Shown piece by piece: positions 16,747 to 25,194 of a stretch of DNA of 64,000 bases; the first letter of the stretch is position 1; every line of letters begins with the position of its first letter. The position numbers were made by a program, and so were the translations under genes. This DNA is from UBA9676 sp963730065 (GTDB lineage Bacteria > Actinomycetota > Actinomycetes > Streptosporangiales > Streptosporangiaceae): contig CAVSQL010000001.1 of the NCBI GenBank assembly GCA_963730065.1, forward strand, positions 304,142-368,141, in the 5' to 3' direction. A model generated the notes under the pieces. It did not search any database. It had not been told where the DNA came from and saw only the letters and a program-made list of their open reading frames with translations.

Positions 16747-18147
16747 ATGACAAAGCGCAACTGCGAGCTGGCGAGGCGGGGTACCGGCACCTTTACCTCC
16801 GGGGGCGGCCAGGCGCGCGGGGGCACCGTGGTTGACCGGGTGGTGCCGGCGGCCCTAGCCTGCCGCATCGGCGACCGGTCGCGGGCTGGGGAGCGCGACG
16901 CGTGGCCGGCGGTGGTCTCCATCGCGCTGGGGTCGTTCGCGCTGGTGTTCTCAGAGGTGATCCCGGTGGGGCTGCTCGGGGACATCAGTGGGCACCTGGG
17001 CGTGTCGGTCGGGACCGGCGGGCTGATGGTGGTGGTGCCGGCCGTCGCGGCCGCGGTCGCCGCGCCGGTGCTGACCCTGTGCTCGGCCCGGCTGGAGCGG
17101 CGCAGGGTGCTGGTCGGCCTGAGCGCGCTGGTCCTGGTCTCCGACGTGATCGCCGGTCTCGCGCCGGGCTTCGGGGTGATGCTCGCGGCCCGCGCCGTGC
17201 TGGGGATAGGCGTGGGCGGGTTCTGGGTGTTCGGGGCCGGGGCCGCGATCAGCCTCGTGAGCGAGCAGGCGCGGGGCACCGCGATGGCGGTGGTCAGCTC
17301 GGGGATCTTCATCGCGACCGTCGCCAGCTTGCCGGCGGCGTCGCTGATCGGCACCCTCACCACGTGGCGGGCTGCGTTTGCGGTCGCGGCCGTCTTCGCG
17401 GTGATCGCCGTGGCGGCCCAGCTCGCCGCGGTGCCGCGGCTGGGCCCCGGCGGCCGGGTCCGGCCGAGGTCGCTGCTGACGGTGGTCACCCGGCCGGTCT
17501 CACGGATAGGCCTGGTGGCGGCGGGCGCGATCTTCTTCGCCAACTTCGCCGCCTACACCTACATCGGCCCGCTGCTGCACACCCGGGCTGGCCTGGCCGC
17601 CAGCGCGATTCCGCTGGTGCTGCTCGGGTTCGGCCTGGCCGGCGCGGCCGGCAACTTCACCGCTGGCGTCACCGTGCGCGGGCACCTGCGGGCCACCTTG
17701 ATGGGCTCGGGCCTGCTCATCGCCGTCAGCGCGCTGCTGCTCGCGGCGGTGACCGGCGCACGGCCGGTGACCATCGCGCTGGTGGCGGTCTGGGGCCTGG
17801 GCTTCGGGGCGGTGCCGGTCGCCGCGCAGAGCTGGATGGCCCGGGCGATGCCGGCCAACCTCGAAGGAGGCCTGGCCCTGTTCGTGTCGGCGCTGCAAGG
17901 CTCGCTGGCCGCCGGCTCGGCGGCCGGCGGCGTGATCTATGACGCCAAAGGACCGGGCGGCGTGCTCGCGGTGGCTGCGGCCGTCGCGGCCGCTGGATCG
18001 CTCACGCTGCTGGGCCGGGCCGGCGCGGCCATCAGCTCTCCGCCAGCCGGCTCCGCCGATCTGGCCCGCGAGCCGGGCCGGGAAGCGCCGGCGCTGTCGC
18101 CCGGCGCGGCCGGTGGAGCAGGGGACACCGCACAACGACCACGCTGA
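16747..18147 (+). CDS. MFS efflux transporter (12 TM, DHA1-like)
   Basis: 466 aa from ATG 16747 with GGGAG upstream. After an N-terminal cytoplasmic stretch of about 50 residues come twelve hydrophobic segments, with the loop-2 motif degenerate (SARLERRRV) and a family-typical first helix containing SEVIPVGLLGDI, as in AraJ/NepI/CmlA-like proton antiporters. The gene is preceded by MarR operators and followed after 46 bases by a quinone reductase gene, so the two are probably cotranscribed and induced by the ligand of MarR. The C-terminal 40 residues are Pro/Ala/Gly-rich and cytoplasmic. Confidence 0.85.
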   Translation: MTKRNCELARRGTGTFTSGGGQARGGTVVDRVVPAALACRIGDRSRAGERDAWPAVVSIALGSFALVFSEVIPVGLLGDISGHLGVSVGTGGLMVVVPAVAAAVAAPVLTLCSARLERRRVLVGLSALVLVSDVIAGLAPGFGVMLAARAVLGIGVGGFWVFGAGAAISLVSEQARGTAMAVVSSGIFIATVASLPAASLIGTLTTWRAAFAVAAVFAVIAVAAQLAAVPRLGPGGRVRPRSLLTVVTRPVSRIGLVAAGAIFFANFAAYTYIGPLLHTRAGLAASAIPLVLLGFGLAGAAGNFTAGVTVRGHLRATLMGSGLLIAVSALLLAAVTGARPVTIALVAVWGLGFGAVPVAAQSWMARAMPANLEGGLALFVSALQGSLAAGSAAGGVIYDAKGPGGVLAVAAAVAAAGSLTLLGRAGAAISSPPAGSADLAREPGREAPALSPGAAGGAGDTAQRPR

Positions 18148-18177
18148 AGTTGCCGTTCGCGGCCATGCCGGCCGCTG

Positions 18178-18229
18178 CCAGGAAGGAACTGTTATGCCCA
18201 ACTACCAGGAAGGAACTGTCATGCCCAAC
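18178..18229 (+). repeat. 27-bp duplication of ribosome binding site and start codon
   Basis: CCAGGAAGGAACTGT followed by T or C and ATGCCCAAC occurs at 18178-18202 and 18205-18229. Each copy carries GGAAGGA and an ATG. The offset of 27 bases (9 codons) keeps both starts in frame with the quinone reductase. Confidence 0.85.
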
Positions 18230-19126
18230 GCGGTTGTGATGACCGGGTACGGACCGCCTGAGGTGCTGAAGTGGGCCGGGGTCCCGCTGGCCGAGCCGGG
18301 TGAAGGACAGATCAGGATCAAGGTCAAGGCGGCCGGCGTCAGCCCGACCGATCTCGCCCTGCGGGCCGGCTATCTCAAGGCCGTCCCGCTGCCCCCTGAC
18401 GCCGTGCTCGGCTTCGAGGCAGCCGGCACCGTCAACGCGGTTGGGCCCGGTGTCACCGGCACGTCTACCGGCGACGGCGTCACGGCCCTGCTGTTCGGCC
18501 TGGGCGGTTACGCCCAGTACGCGGTGGCGTCGATCTGGGCCGGCAAGCCGGACACCGTCTCGTGGATCGATGCCGCCGCGCTGCCCAGCTCGGCCGAGGC
18601 GGCCATCGGTGTGCTCCGGCAGCTGGACGTCACCAGCGGTGAGACGCTGCTGCTGTTCGGCGGCGGCGGATCGGTCGGCATCATCGCGACGCAGCTCGCG
18701 GTCGCCCGGGGGGTCACGGTGATCAGCGCGGTCGGCGAGCACGACGAAACGCTCGCCCGCGAGCTGGGAGCGACGCCGGTGCGCTACGGCCCGGGCGTGG
18801 CCGGCCGGGTCCGCGCCCTGGGCACGGTGGACGCCGTGTTCGACGCGGCCGGCACCGGTGTCCTGGCCGACGCGATCGCCCTGGCTGGCGGGCCCAAGCG
18901 GGTCATCACCTTGTCAGACCCGGCCGCCGCTGACTTCGGCGTCACGCTGTCTGAGCCCACGCCCGACCGTGCTCCCGGTGCCCTGGATGAGACGATCGCC
19001 CTGCTGACCGAGGGGCGGCTCCGCCTGCGCGCACACAAGTCCATGCCGATGCAGCAGGCCGCCGAGGCCCACCGCCAGCTGGAAAGCGGCACCGTCCACG
19101 AGCGCATCATCCTCACCCTGCCCTAG
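18194..19126 (+). CDS. Zinc-independent MDR quinone reductase / alcohol dehydrogenase-like
   Basis: 310 aa from ATG 18194, or 301 aa from the equally well-placed ATG 18221. Medium-chain dehydrogenase fold: GroES-like N-terminal half (VVMTGYGPPEVLKW, KVKAAGVSPTDLALRAGYL, GFEAAGTVNAVGPGV) and a Rossmann half with LLLFGGGGSVGIIATQLA. Catalytic zinc ligands are absent, as in NADPH:quinone oxidoreductases (QOR). It likely reduces quinones or enones with NADPH. It is downstream of the MarR-controlled MFS pump and probably in the same transcript. Confidence 0.88.
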   Translation: MPNYQEGTVMPNAVVMTGYGPPEVLKWAGVPLAEPGEGQIRIKVKAAGVSPTDLALRAGYLKAVPLPPDAVLGFEAAGTVNAVGPGVTGTSTGDGVTALLFGLGGYAQYAVASIWAGKPDTVSWIDAAALPSSAEAAIGVLRQLDVTSGETLLLFGGGGSVGIIATQLAVARGVTVISAVGEHDETLARELGATPVRYGPGVAGRVRALGTVDAVFDAAGTGVLADAIALAGGPKRVITLSDPAAADFGVTLSEPTPDRAPGALDETIALLTEGRLRLRAHKSMPMQQAAEAHRQLESGTVHERIILTLP

Positions 19127-19198
19127 CGCGGGCGGCACAGCGGCGGCCAGGCCGGCCGCCCGTGCCATGCCGACCGGACCGACGTGGAGGGGCGGCCA

Positions 19199-20857
19199 GT
19201 GACACCAGATGCGGGCGCTCAGCCGGGCGGGCTGAGCCGGGCTGGCGGCGCCGGCCCGCGTGACCTGCTCGCCTACCGCTCCGCGCAAGGCCGGTGGGTG
19301 GTCGCGGCGATGATCTTCGGGTCGTCGGTGGCAGGGATCGACTCCACGGTGGTCGCCGTCGCGCTGCCAGCGATCGGGCGGAACCTGCACACCGGTTTCC
19401 AGGACCTGCAATGGACCGTCACGGCCTACACGCTGACGCTGGCCTCGCTGATTCTGCTGGCCGGCTCGCTCAGCGACCGCTGGGGGCGGCGGCGGGTCTT
19501 CCTGGCCGGGCTGGGCTGGTTCACCCTGGCGTCGGTGCTGTGCGCGGCCGCGCCCGGCATCGGCTGGCTCATCGTCGCGCGGGCGCTGCAGGGCATCGGA
19601 GGCGCGCTGATGACACCGGCCAGCCTGGCGATCATCGAAGCGGCCTTCCAGCCCAGCGACCGCACGCACGCGATCGGGACATGGGCCGGATTCAGCGGGG
19701 TGTCCGCCGCGATCGCGCCCTTCCTCGGCGGGTGGCTGCTGCAAGCCGGCAGCTGGCGGCCGATCTTCCTGATCAACGTCCCGGTCGCCGCGGTGGTCGC
19801 GTGGATGACGCTGCGCCACGTCCCCGAATCCCGGGACACCTCGCTGTCGGGGCGGGCCGACTGGCTCGGCGCGCTGGCCGGCGTCGGCGCGCTGGCCACG
19901 ATGACGTACGCGATCATCGTTCTGCCTGGCGCGGGCGTCGCTTCGCCGCGGTTCGCCGCTGCCGCGGTGCTTGCCCTGCTGTTTTCGGCCACCTTCGCCG
20001 TCGCCGAAATGCGTGGGAGCCATCCCATGCTCCCGCCGGCGATCTTCGCCCCGGCGCAGTTCCGCGCCGCGAATGCCGTCACCTTCGTCGTCAACGGCGC
20101 CCTCGGCGGCTTCGCGTTCGTGTTCATCCCCGCCCTTGAGATCATCGCCGGCTACAGCCCGGTGGTGGCGGGCTCGGCACTGGTGCCGGTCACCGCCGTG
20201 ACCTTGCTGCTGTCGGGCACCAGCGGCCGGCTGGCACAGCGGATCGGCCCCCGGCCGCCACTGGTGGCGGGCTGCCTGCTGTGCACGGCTGCGTCCATGC
20301 TCGCCGTGCGCATCGGCCCCCACGCCGACTACTGGACGGCCGTATTGCCGGTGGCCTTGCTGTTCGGCCTTGGCCTGGCGTCCCTCCTGCCACCCCTGAC
20401 CGCTACCGCGATGAACTCCGCCCCCGACTCCCTGGCGGGCCTGGCCTCGGGGGTGAACAACGCTGTGGCGCGGGTCGCGGGCCTGCTCTGGATCGCCGCG
20501 CTGCCGCCTCTCACCGGCCTCACCGGTGGCACCTACACCGACCCGGTCCAGTTCCGCTTCAGCTTCGCCCAGATCAGCTGGATCTGCGCGGCAGCGTTCG
20601 CCTGCGCCGCGCTGCTCGCCGCAACCTTCATCACCGGGCCTGGCCGCCGCACCCCGGCGCGACGGCTGGCGCTCATTCAAACTCCGGTGCCCCACCTCGC
20701 CTGCCCGGTCGCCTTCCGCCACGCACCGAGACAAACCCGCAAACCGAACGGCAGCCAGGCAAGCAACGGCTCCCGTGTCGCCGGTACTCCTTCACCTAGC
20801 CGCCCCCGGATAGACCATGCCCCAAGAACAGGCTTGAGGCATTCAGCGACGGCGTGA
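19199..20857 (+). CDS. MFS drug efflux transporter (14 TM, DHA2/EmrB-QacA)
   Basis: 552 aa from GTG 19199, chosen because GGAGGGG precedes it; an upstream GTG lacks this. Fourteen hydrophobic segments; motif A GSLSDRWGRRRVF after helix 2, DSTVVAVALPAI in helix 1 and ALQGIGGALMTPASLAII in the TM4-5 region are hallmarks of DHA2 drug:H+ antiporters. The last 50-60 residues after FITGPGRR are Arg/Pro/Ser-rich and unlike the family; they run over a stretch that, in another frame, encodes a TMEM175 fragment, so the natural C-terminus may have been altered by a junction. It follows the quinone reductase by 72 bases and may belong to the same detoxification unit. Confidence 0.85.
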   Translation: MTPDAGAQPGGLSRAGGAGPRDLLAYRSAQGRWVVAAMIFGSSVAGIDSTVVAVALPAIGRNLHTGFQDLQWTVTAYTLTLASLILLAGSLSDRWGRRRVFLAGLGWFTLASVLCAAAPGIGWLIVARALQGIGGALMTPASLAIIEAAFQPSDRTHAIGTWAGFSGVSAAIAPFLGGWLLQAGSWRPIFLINVPVAAVVAWMTLRHVPESRDTSLSGRADWLGALAGVGALATMTYAIIVLPGAGVASPRFAAAAVLALLFSATFAVAEMRGSHPMLPPAIFAPAQFRAANAVTFVVNGALGGFAFVFIPALEIIAGYSPVVAGSALVPVTAVTLLLSGTSGRLAQRIGPRPPLVAGCLLCTAASMLAVRIGPHADYWTAVLPVALLFGLGLASLLPPLTATAMNSAPDSLAGLASGVNNAVARVAGLLWIAALPPLTGLTGGTYTDPVQFRFSFAQISWICAAAFACAALLAATFITGPGRRTPARRLALIQTPVPHLACPVAFRHAPRQTRKPNGSQASNGSRVAGTPSPSRPRIDHAPRTGLRHSATA

Positions 20858-20883
20858 TCGCGATCCTCATCACGATCATGCCT
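20815..20883 (+). pseudogene. TMEM175-type channel N-terminal fragment
   Basis: In the frame starting at 20827 the strand reads NRLEAFSDGVIAILITIM, the first-helix signature of TMEM175/DUF1211 potassium channels (RxEAFSDGVxAIAITLL). It ends at once in the ribosome-binding region of the next gene. An intact family member lies 1.5 kb downstream. Only about 18 residues remain. Confidence 0.65.
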
Positions 20884-20894
20884 TGGAGGTTCCC

Positions 20895-21779
20895 ATGATC
20901 GTCATCACCACCCCCACCGGCCAGATCGGCCGCCAGGTGCTCGGCAACCTGCTCGATAGCGGCGAACAGCTCCGGGTCATCACCCGCGATCCGTCACAGC
21001 TCCCGGCCGAGGTCCGCGACGACCTCGACATTGTCGAGGGCTCGCATGGCGACGCGGCGGTTGTGGACAAGGCATTCGCCGGCGCCGACGCCGTTTTCTG
21101 GCTGACGCCGGCGGACCCCCGGGCGCCGTCGGTCGAAGCCGCCTTTGCCGGCTTCACCCGGCCCGCCGCCGAGGCGTTCAAGAGGCACGGCGTCGGGCGC
21201 GTGGTCGGAGTCTCCATGCTCGGCCGCGGCACGCCCTGGGCCGGCCGGGCTGGCTTCGTCACCGCCTCGCTGGCGATGGACGACCTCATCGCGGCCAGCG
21301 GGGTGACTTACCGCGCGCTGACCAACCCCTATTTCATGGAAGATACGGTTCGCCAGGCCGAGTCGATCAAGAACCAGGGCGTGTTCTCCTATCCGATCGC
21401 CGGCGATCGGAAGCTGCCGGCCGTCGCCACCCGCGACATCGCCACCGCGGCCGCGCGGCTGCTGCTCGACGCACGCTGGAGCGGTGCCGGCGAGGTCCCG
21501 CTGCTCGGACCCGAGGATCTGTCTTTCAACGATATGGCCGAGATCATGTCGCAGGTGCTCGGCAAGGACGTGCGCTTCCAGCAGATCACGTCAGAGGCCT
21601 ACAAGGACAGGTTCGTTCGCCTCGGCATGTCCGACGCGATGGCTCAGGGGTATGCCGACATGGCCCGGGCGAAGAACGAGGGCCTGGACAACGGCGTTCA
21701 GCGCACCCCGGAGAACTCGACGCCGACCAGCTTTCGCCAATGGTGCGAAGAGGTGCTCAAGCCGGCGGTCGCCGCGTAG
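20895..21779 (+). CDS. NmrA/NAD(P)H-binding atypical SDR (QOR2-like)
   Basis: 294 aa from ATG 20895, with TTGGAGG six bases upstream. Rossmann start MIVITTPTGQIGRQVL (the TxxTGxxG dinucleotide site), then VFWLTPADP, FKRHGVGRVVGVSMLG, and the substrate half with NPYFMEDTVRQAE. It lacks the YxxxK pair of classical SDRs, as in NmrA and quinone-oxidoreductase-2 types. It may bind NADP(H) as a redox sensor or reduce small quinones. It comes after the DHA2 pump and the channel fragment on the same strand. Confidence 0.85.
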   Translation: MIVITTPTGQIGRQVLGNLLDSGEQLRVITRDPSQLPAEVRDDLDIVEGSHGDAAVVDKAFAGADAVFWLTPADPRAPSVEAAFAGFTRPAAEAFKRHGVGRVVGVSMLGRGTPWAGRAGFVTASLAMDDLIAASGVTYRALTNPYFMEDTVRQAESIKNQGVFSYPIAGDRKLPAVATRDIATAAARLLLDARWSGAGEVPLLGPEDLSFNDMAEIMSQVLGKDVRFQQITSEAYKDRFVRLGMSDAMAQGYADMARAKNEGLDNGVQRTPENSTPTSFRQWCEEVLKPAVAA

Positions 21780-22341
21780 GCACCGATTGGCCCGCACTCA
21801 CACAAGGGCCGGCCCATGCCAGCAAGCAAACCTCTGAATGGCTCAAAGCGGCCGGCTCCGCTGAGGGCGTTTCCGACGGCCAAGCTCATGACCCGTGGTC
21901 AACGTCGCGCCGCCGTCGATCCGCACCGCGCAACTGGTCGGCATGCAAAGGCCCCACGACCGCAAGGACTCACCGAGCGTGCCCAGAGGCCAAGAACACG
22001 AACGCGCTCAACGCACTACTTTCGGGCAGAATCGGACCTTGATCAGCCGTGCCCGGTCAGGCGCGGTCGGACACACCACCCGGTTCGGCGCAGCACAGGC
22101 GGCCAAGACTGCCCAGACGGGCATCGCCGGGCCGCACACTCTTGATGGTCGTTCCGCCCAATACCGCGACCAGGCCAGGTCTCGGCGGCAGGCCGAGAAT
22201 GCGCATCTCTCGTCGAGCACGCGCAGGCTATGCGGAAAGCTCGTCATCACCATGTGACCGTGTGCGCCTGCATACTGGCCGGATCGGCTTGCCATCGGGT
22301 AGGTGGCTGGCCAGGCAAAGCGGAAGGGGCGGCAGAGCACG
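21780..22341. other. Intergenic, nothing recognised
   Basis: About 560 bases between the NmrA-type gene and the TMEM175 channel gene. Translations are unconvincing in all frames, with no repeats or hairpins that stand out. Confidence 0.45.
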
Positions 22342-23052
22342 ATGGACCCTCGCGAACACGCAGGAGCGGGTGACACCGGCGACGGCGGCGACGCCGACGG
22401 CGTTGAGCAAGTCCGGCTCTACGAGAGCGCACGGGTCGAGGCGTTCAGCGACGGCGTGCTGGCCATCGCAATCACCTTGCTCGTGCTGGACCTGAGTTCC
22501 CGCAGCACCCCCGGCCACGTGCTGGCCGACCTGCTCCGGCAGTGGCCGGCGTACCTGGCGTACCTGGCATCCTTCGGTCTCATCGGGGTGATCTGGGTTA
22601 ATCATCACCAGCTGTTCACCCGGATTGCCGCCGTCGATACCGGATTGCTGTGGCGCAACCTGGCCCTGCTGCTGACGGTATCGGTGCTCCCGTTCCCGAC
22701 GGCCGTGCTCAGCAACGCGTTTCAGCACGGGAACCGCTTCGACGAGACAACGGCGTGCATCTTTTACGCGCTGGCCGTCACGCTCAACTCGGCGGCCTGG
22801 CTGGCCTTGTACCACCACCTGTTCATGAATGAGCGCTTGCTGGCCCGGCGCGCCTCGGTGGCGTTCTTCGCCAGTGAGCGCCGCCGGGCGCTGCTCGGCA
22901 TAGCCAGCTATCTCCTCGCCATCCTGGTCGCGCTCTGGGAACCGGTTGCAAGCCTGGTGATCTTGTGCGCCCTGCCGGTGTTCTACGGCGTCACCAGCGA
23001 AGGCTGGCGCGGCCTTCGGCGGCGCCGCCGGAGGCCGCCACCCTCGTCCTAG
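22342..23052 (+). CDS. TMEM175 (DUF1211) family membrane channel
   Basis: 236 aa from ATG 22342. The first helix carries VEAFSDGVLAIAITLLVLDL, the FSD signature of bacterial TMEM175 proteins, which form tetrameric potassium-selective channels. Five further hydrophobic segments follow, including WVNHHQLF after helix 3, typical of the family. The N-terminal 30 residues are acidic and Gly-rich, the C-terminus is Arg-rich. No operon partner: it lies between a gene-free leader and an integrase relic. Ion selectivity is inferred from the family. Confidence 0.88.
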   Translation: MDPREHAGAGDTGDGGDADGVEQVRLYESARVEAFSDGVLAIAITLLVLDLSSRSTPGHVLADLLRQWPAYLAYLASFGLIGVIWVNHHQLFTRIAAVDTGLLWRNLALLLTVSVLPFPTAVLSNAFQHGNRFDETTACIFYALAVTLNSAAWLALYHHLFMNERLLARRASVAFFASERRRALLGIASYLLAILVALWEPVASLVILCALPVFYGVTSEGWRGLRRRRRRPPPSS

Positions 23053-24000
23053 CCGCCCCGCTGTACCTGGGTCAGCGGGGGTTTGTGCACGCACCTTCGA
23101 CGCCGTCAGCGCCGCCGCCGCGCACCCCGGGCAGGCCTGCCTGACGCTCACCGAGGTCAACCCCGACCACGACCCGGCCGGCGACCTGACCCGGAACTGG
23201 TGAGCCGCTGGGCAGCCGCAATCGCGGCCGGCCTGACGCGCTGACCCAGCCTCACCGGAACGCCGCACCCGATCCGCGATGCGTATAGACGGCCACCACT
23301 CCGGCTTGCAGGGAGGTTCGCGAGAACGCGCGCCGACCCGCCGCTCTGCGCTGCCGTCGGCGCGGTGCCGATCAAGGCACTGGCTAAGCCGATCTGGGTG
23401 ATCTGCGCACGCCCGCCCAGGTTGATGCCGCCCGGCTGCCGGCTGCGCGGCCGTCCTGGCGGGCGGCGGACTGCTGCCAGGCGGGTGGGCTGGACCAAGA
23501 AGAGGAAGACCAAGGATGGCGTTAGGCGCTTCCGTGCCTGCTATCGCGACATCCGCGGTCAGGTACAGAGCGCCAAGACCTTCGCCAAGGAACGCGAGGC
23601 CGACAAGGCCGTGGACGTCACCCGCAGCGTGGCTTACTTCCACAACGCGAATATCACCCAGCCACGCTGGTGATGCTGTTGTGGGCGGCCATCGCCGTCG
23701 GCACGGTGGCCATCGCCTGGCTACGGCGGCCGCGCACGCCGCGACGAGCGCCAGCCGCGGATAGGACACTCCGATAGCGAAAGCCTGTGCCGGTGGACCA
23801 CCCCCGGCCCCGGTTCGTGACGAGCGACCAATGGAGAACGCGCCCCGCGGCCCAGGCTCGGCTGATAATGAGCGCCGACACCGATGGGACCAGGCCAGCC
23901 GCGGCGGCGACCTGCTGCTCGCCGACGCGGACACCGGCATGCTGCGCCGGGTAACCCGGGATGCCCTCGCGCTCCTCAGTCACCCGCACCGGAGTGCGCG
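23053..24000. other. Gene-poor stretch with integrase relic
   Basis: Nearly 950 bases with only one recognisable relic (23482-23625). Other open frames on both strands lack domains. Confidence 0.5.
23482..23625 (+). pseudogene. Tyrosine recombinase N-terminal remnant
   Basis: Reads GWTKKRKTKDGVRRFRACYR, DIRGQVQSAKTFAKEREAD, KAVDVTRSVAYF: the N-terminal arm-type DNA-binding segment of actinobacterial phage/AICE integrases (KDGxxRYRARYRDxxGxxxSxTFxxKxxAxxW). Core and catalytic domains are missing. It is complementary in content to the central-domain relic at 7.9 kb but 15 kb away. Confidence 0.65.
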
Positions 24001-24573
24001 TCAGCTCCACCAGGTCGGTGCGCAGGCGACGGCGGCCTCGACCAGGTCCGCTTTCGTCACCGAGTCGTCGCCGAGCCAGGCCCTGATGGCTCCGGCGAAT
24101 CCGTGGGCGACGAACTGCGCGATGACCTGATGGTTGGCGTCGGGGAGGCCGGGGTGGGTGGACCGGGCGATGAACGCCACGCTGTAGTCGGCGAAGTGGC
24201 GTACCAGCGCCTCGTACACTCCTCCGTCTGCCGGATCGTGCAGGGCGTGCCGGTATACGGCCAGGAACCGCTCGACGTGGTCGGCGACATCAGCGGTGGC
24301 CAGGCGCAGCATCTCCGCGGCCGAGTACCGGCCCTCGGCCCGGCGCGCGTCCTCCGCGCGGTGCCCGCGCTCCAGGTCGGTGTCGAGCACGTGGATGAGC
24401 AGCCCAAGGGGGCTGCTGAAGCGGTTGTAGAACGTCGCGCGGGTCATCCCGGCGCGGTCGGCCAGCTCAGCGACGGTGATCTGGGAGACGGGCCGCTGTG
24501 AGGCGAGTTCAACGACTGCCTGCTCAAAGGCGTGGGCTGTGCGGGTGATGCGCGGGTCGGTGTGGTCAGCCAT
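24001..24573 (-). CDS. TetR-family regulator
   Basis: 190 aa from ATG 24573. HTH at about residues 20-45: VAELADRAGMTRATFYNRFS. Ligand domain helical with a TetR_C-like WxxxNHQVIAQFVAHGFAGAIRAWL pattern. It is divergent from a SnoaL-like gene with 142 bases between starts. The AT-rich centre of that gap (24672-24697, with TACACATGTCAAATA) is the likely operator/promoter area. TTGACA read on the minus strand from 24687-24692 may be its -35. Confidence 0.85.
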   Translation of the reverse strand: MADHTDPRITRTAHAFEQAVVELASQRPVSQITVAELADRAGMTRATFYNRFSSPLGLLIHVLDTDLERGHRAEDARRAEGRYSAAEMLRLATADVADHVERFLAVYRHALHDPADGGVYEALVRHFADYSVAFIARSTHPGLPDANHQVIAQFVAHGFAGAIRAWLGDDSVTKADLVEAAVACAPTWWS

Positions 24574-24715
24574 CGTGCTGCGCTCCCAGATCGTGCCAGA
24601 ACCGCCGGATGGCCGATTGTCGTTCAAAGCCGGACGCCGCTCTCCCCCAGCTTGCACCATGCCACGTCAGCATGTTCTTATACACATGTCAAATAGTTGC
24701 ACGAAGGGGCCCGCC

Positions 24716-25183
24716 ATGACATCCCATGCGGCGATCTCACCGCTGGAAGCCGCGGACCGGCTGGCGATCCGCGAACTGATCGACGCCTACGCGCGCTGTG
24801 CCGACCGGCGCGACGCCAAGGGCCAGATGGCCCTGTTCACCGGCGACACCCGCTTTCTGGTGTTCATGGACGCGACCGCCGCGGAGCCGACTCAGGAGCT
24901 GCACGGACGTGAGTCGCTGGCCCCGGTGTTCGACGACCTCAACCAGTACGTCGCCACCATGCACTTCAACGGGCAGAGCACCATCTTGCTGGACGGGGAC
25001 CGGGCGAACGGCGAGAGCTACTGCCTGGCCCATCACCTCAAGGTGGGCCAGGACGGGCAGCGCACGATGATGATCGCGTCCATCCGCTATCTCGACGAAC
25101 TAGTCAAGCAGGACGGCCAGTGGCTGTTCGCCGAACGCCGGCTGATGGTCAACTGGACCGAAACCCGGCCGTTCGTGACCTGA
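24716..25183 (+). CDS. SnoaL-like (NTF2-fold) protein
   Basis: 155 aa from ATG 24716 (AAGGGG seven bases upstream). NTF2-like cone fold of the SnoaL-like type: LEAADRLAIRELIDAYARCA, a DARD-like DRRDAKGQMALFT, a central HFNGQSTILLDGDRANGES, and YLDELVKQDGQWLFAERRLM near the end. Members are hydratases, isomerases or ring-modifying enzymes; the actual reaction is unknown. It is divergent from TetR and is followed after 11 bases by LtrA, so the two are probably one TetR-controlled operon. Confidence 0.85.
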   Translation: MTSHAAISPLEAADRLAIRELIDAYARCADRRDAKGQMALFTGDTRFLVFMDATAAEPTQELHGRESLAPVFDDLNQYVATMHFNGQSTILLDGDRANGESYCLAHHLKVGQDGQRTMMIASIRYLDELVKQDGQWLFAERRLMVNWTETRPFVT

Positions 25184-25194
25184 CGACCCTGCCA

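Noticed and set aside
18914..20734. 606-codon minus-strand open frame
   Set aside because: Antisense to the DHA2 transporter and quinone reductase end; composition is Arg/Gln/Gly-rich, no ribosome site, and the plus-strand genes are unmistakable.
22228..23940. 570-codon minus-strand open frame
   Set aside because: Antisense to the TMEM175 gene and the integrase relic; no recognisable protein features.
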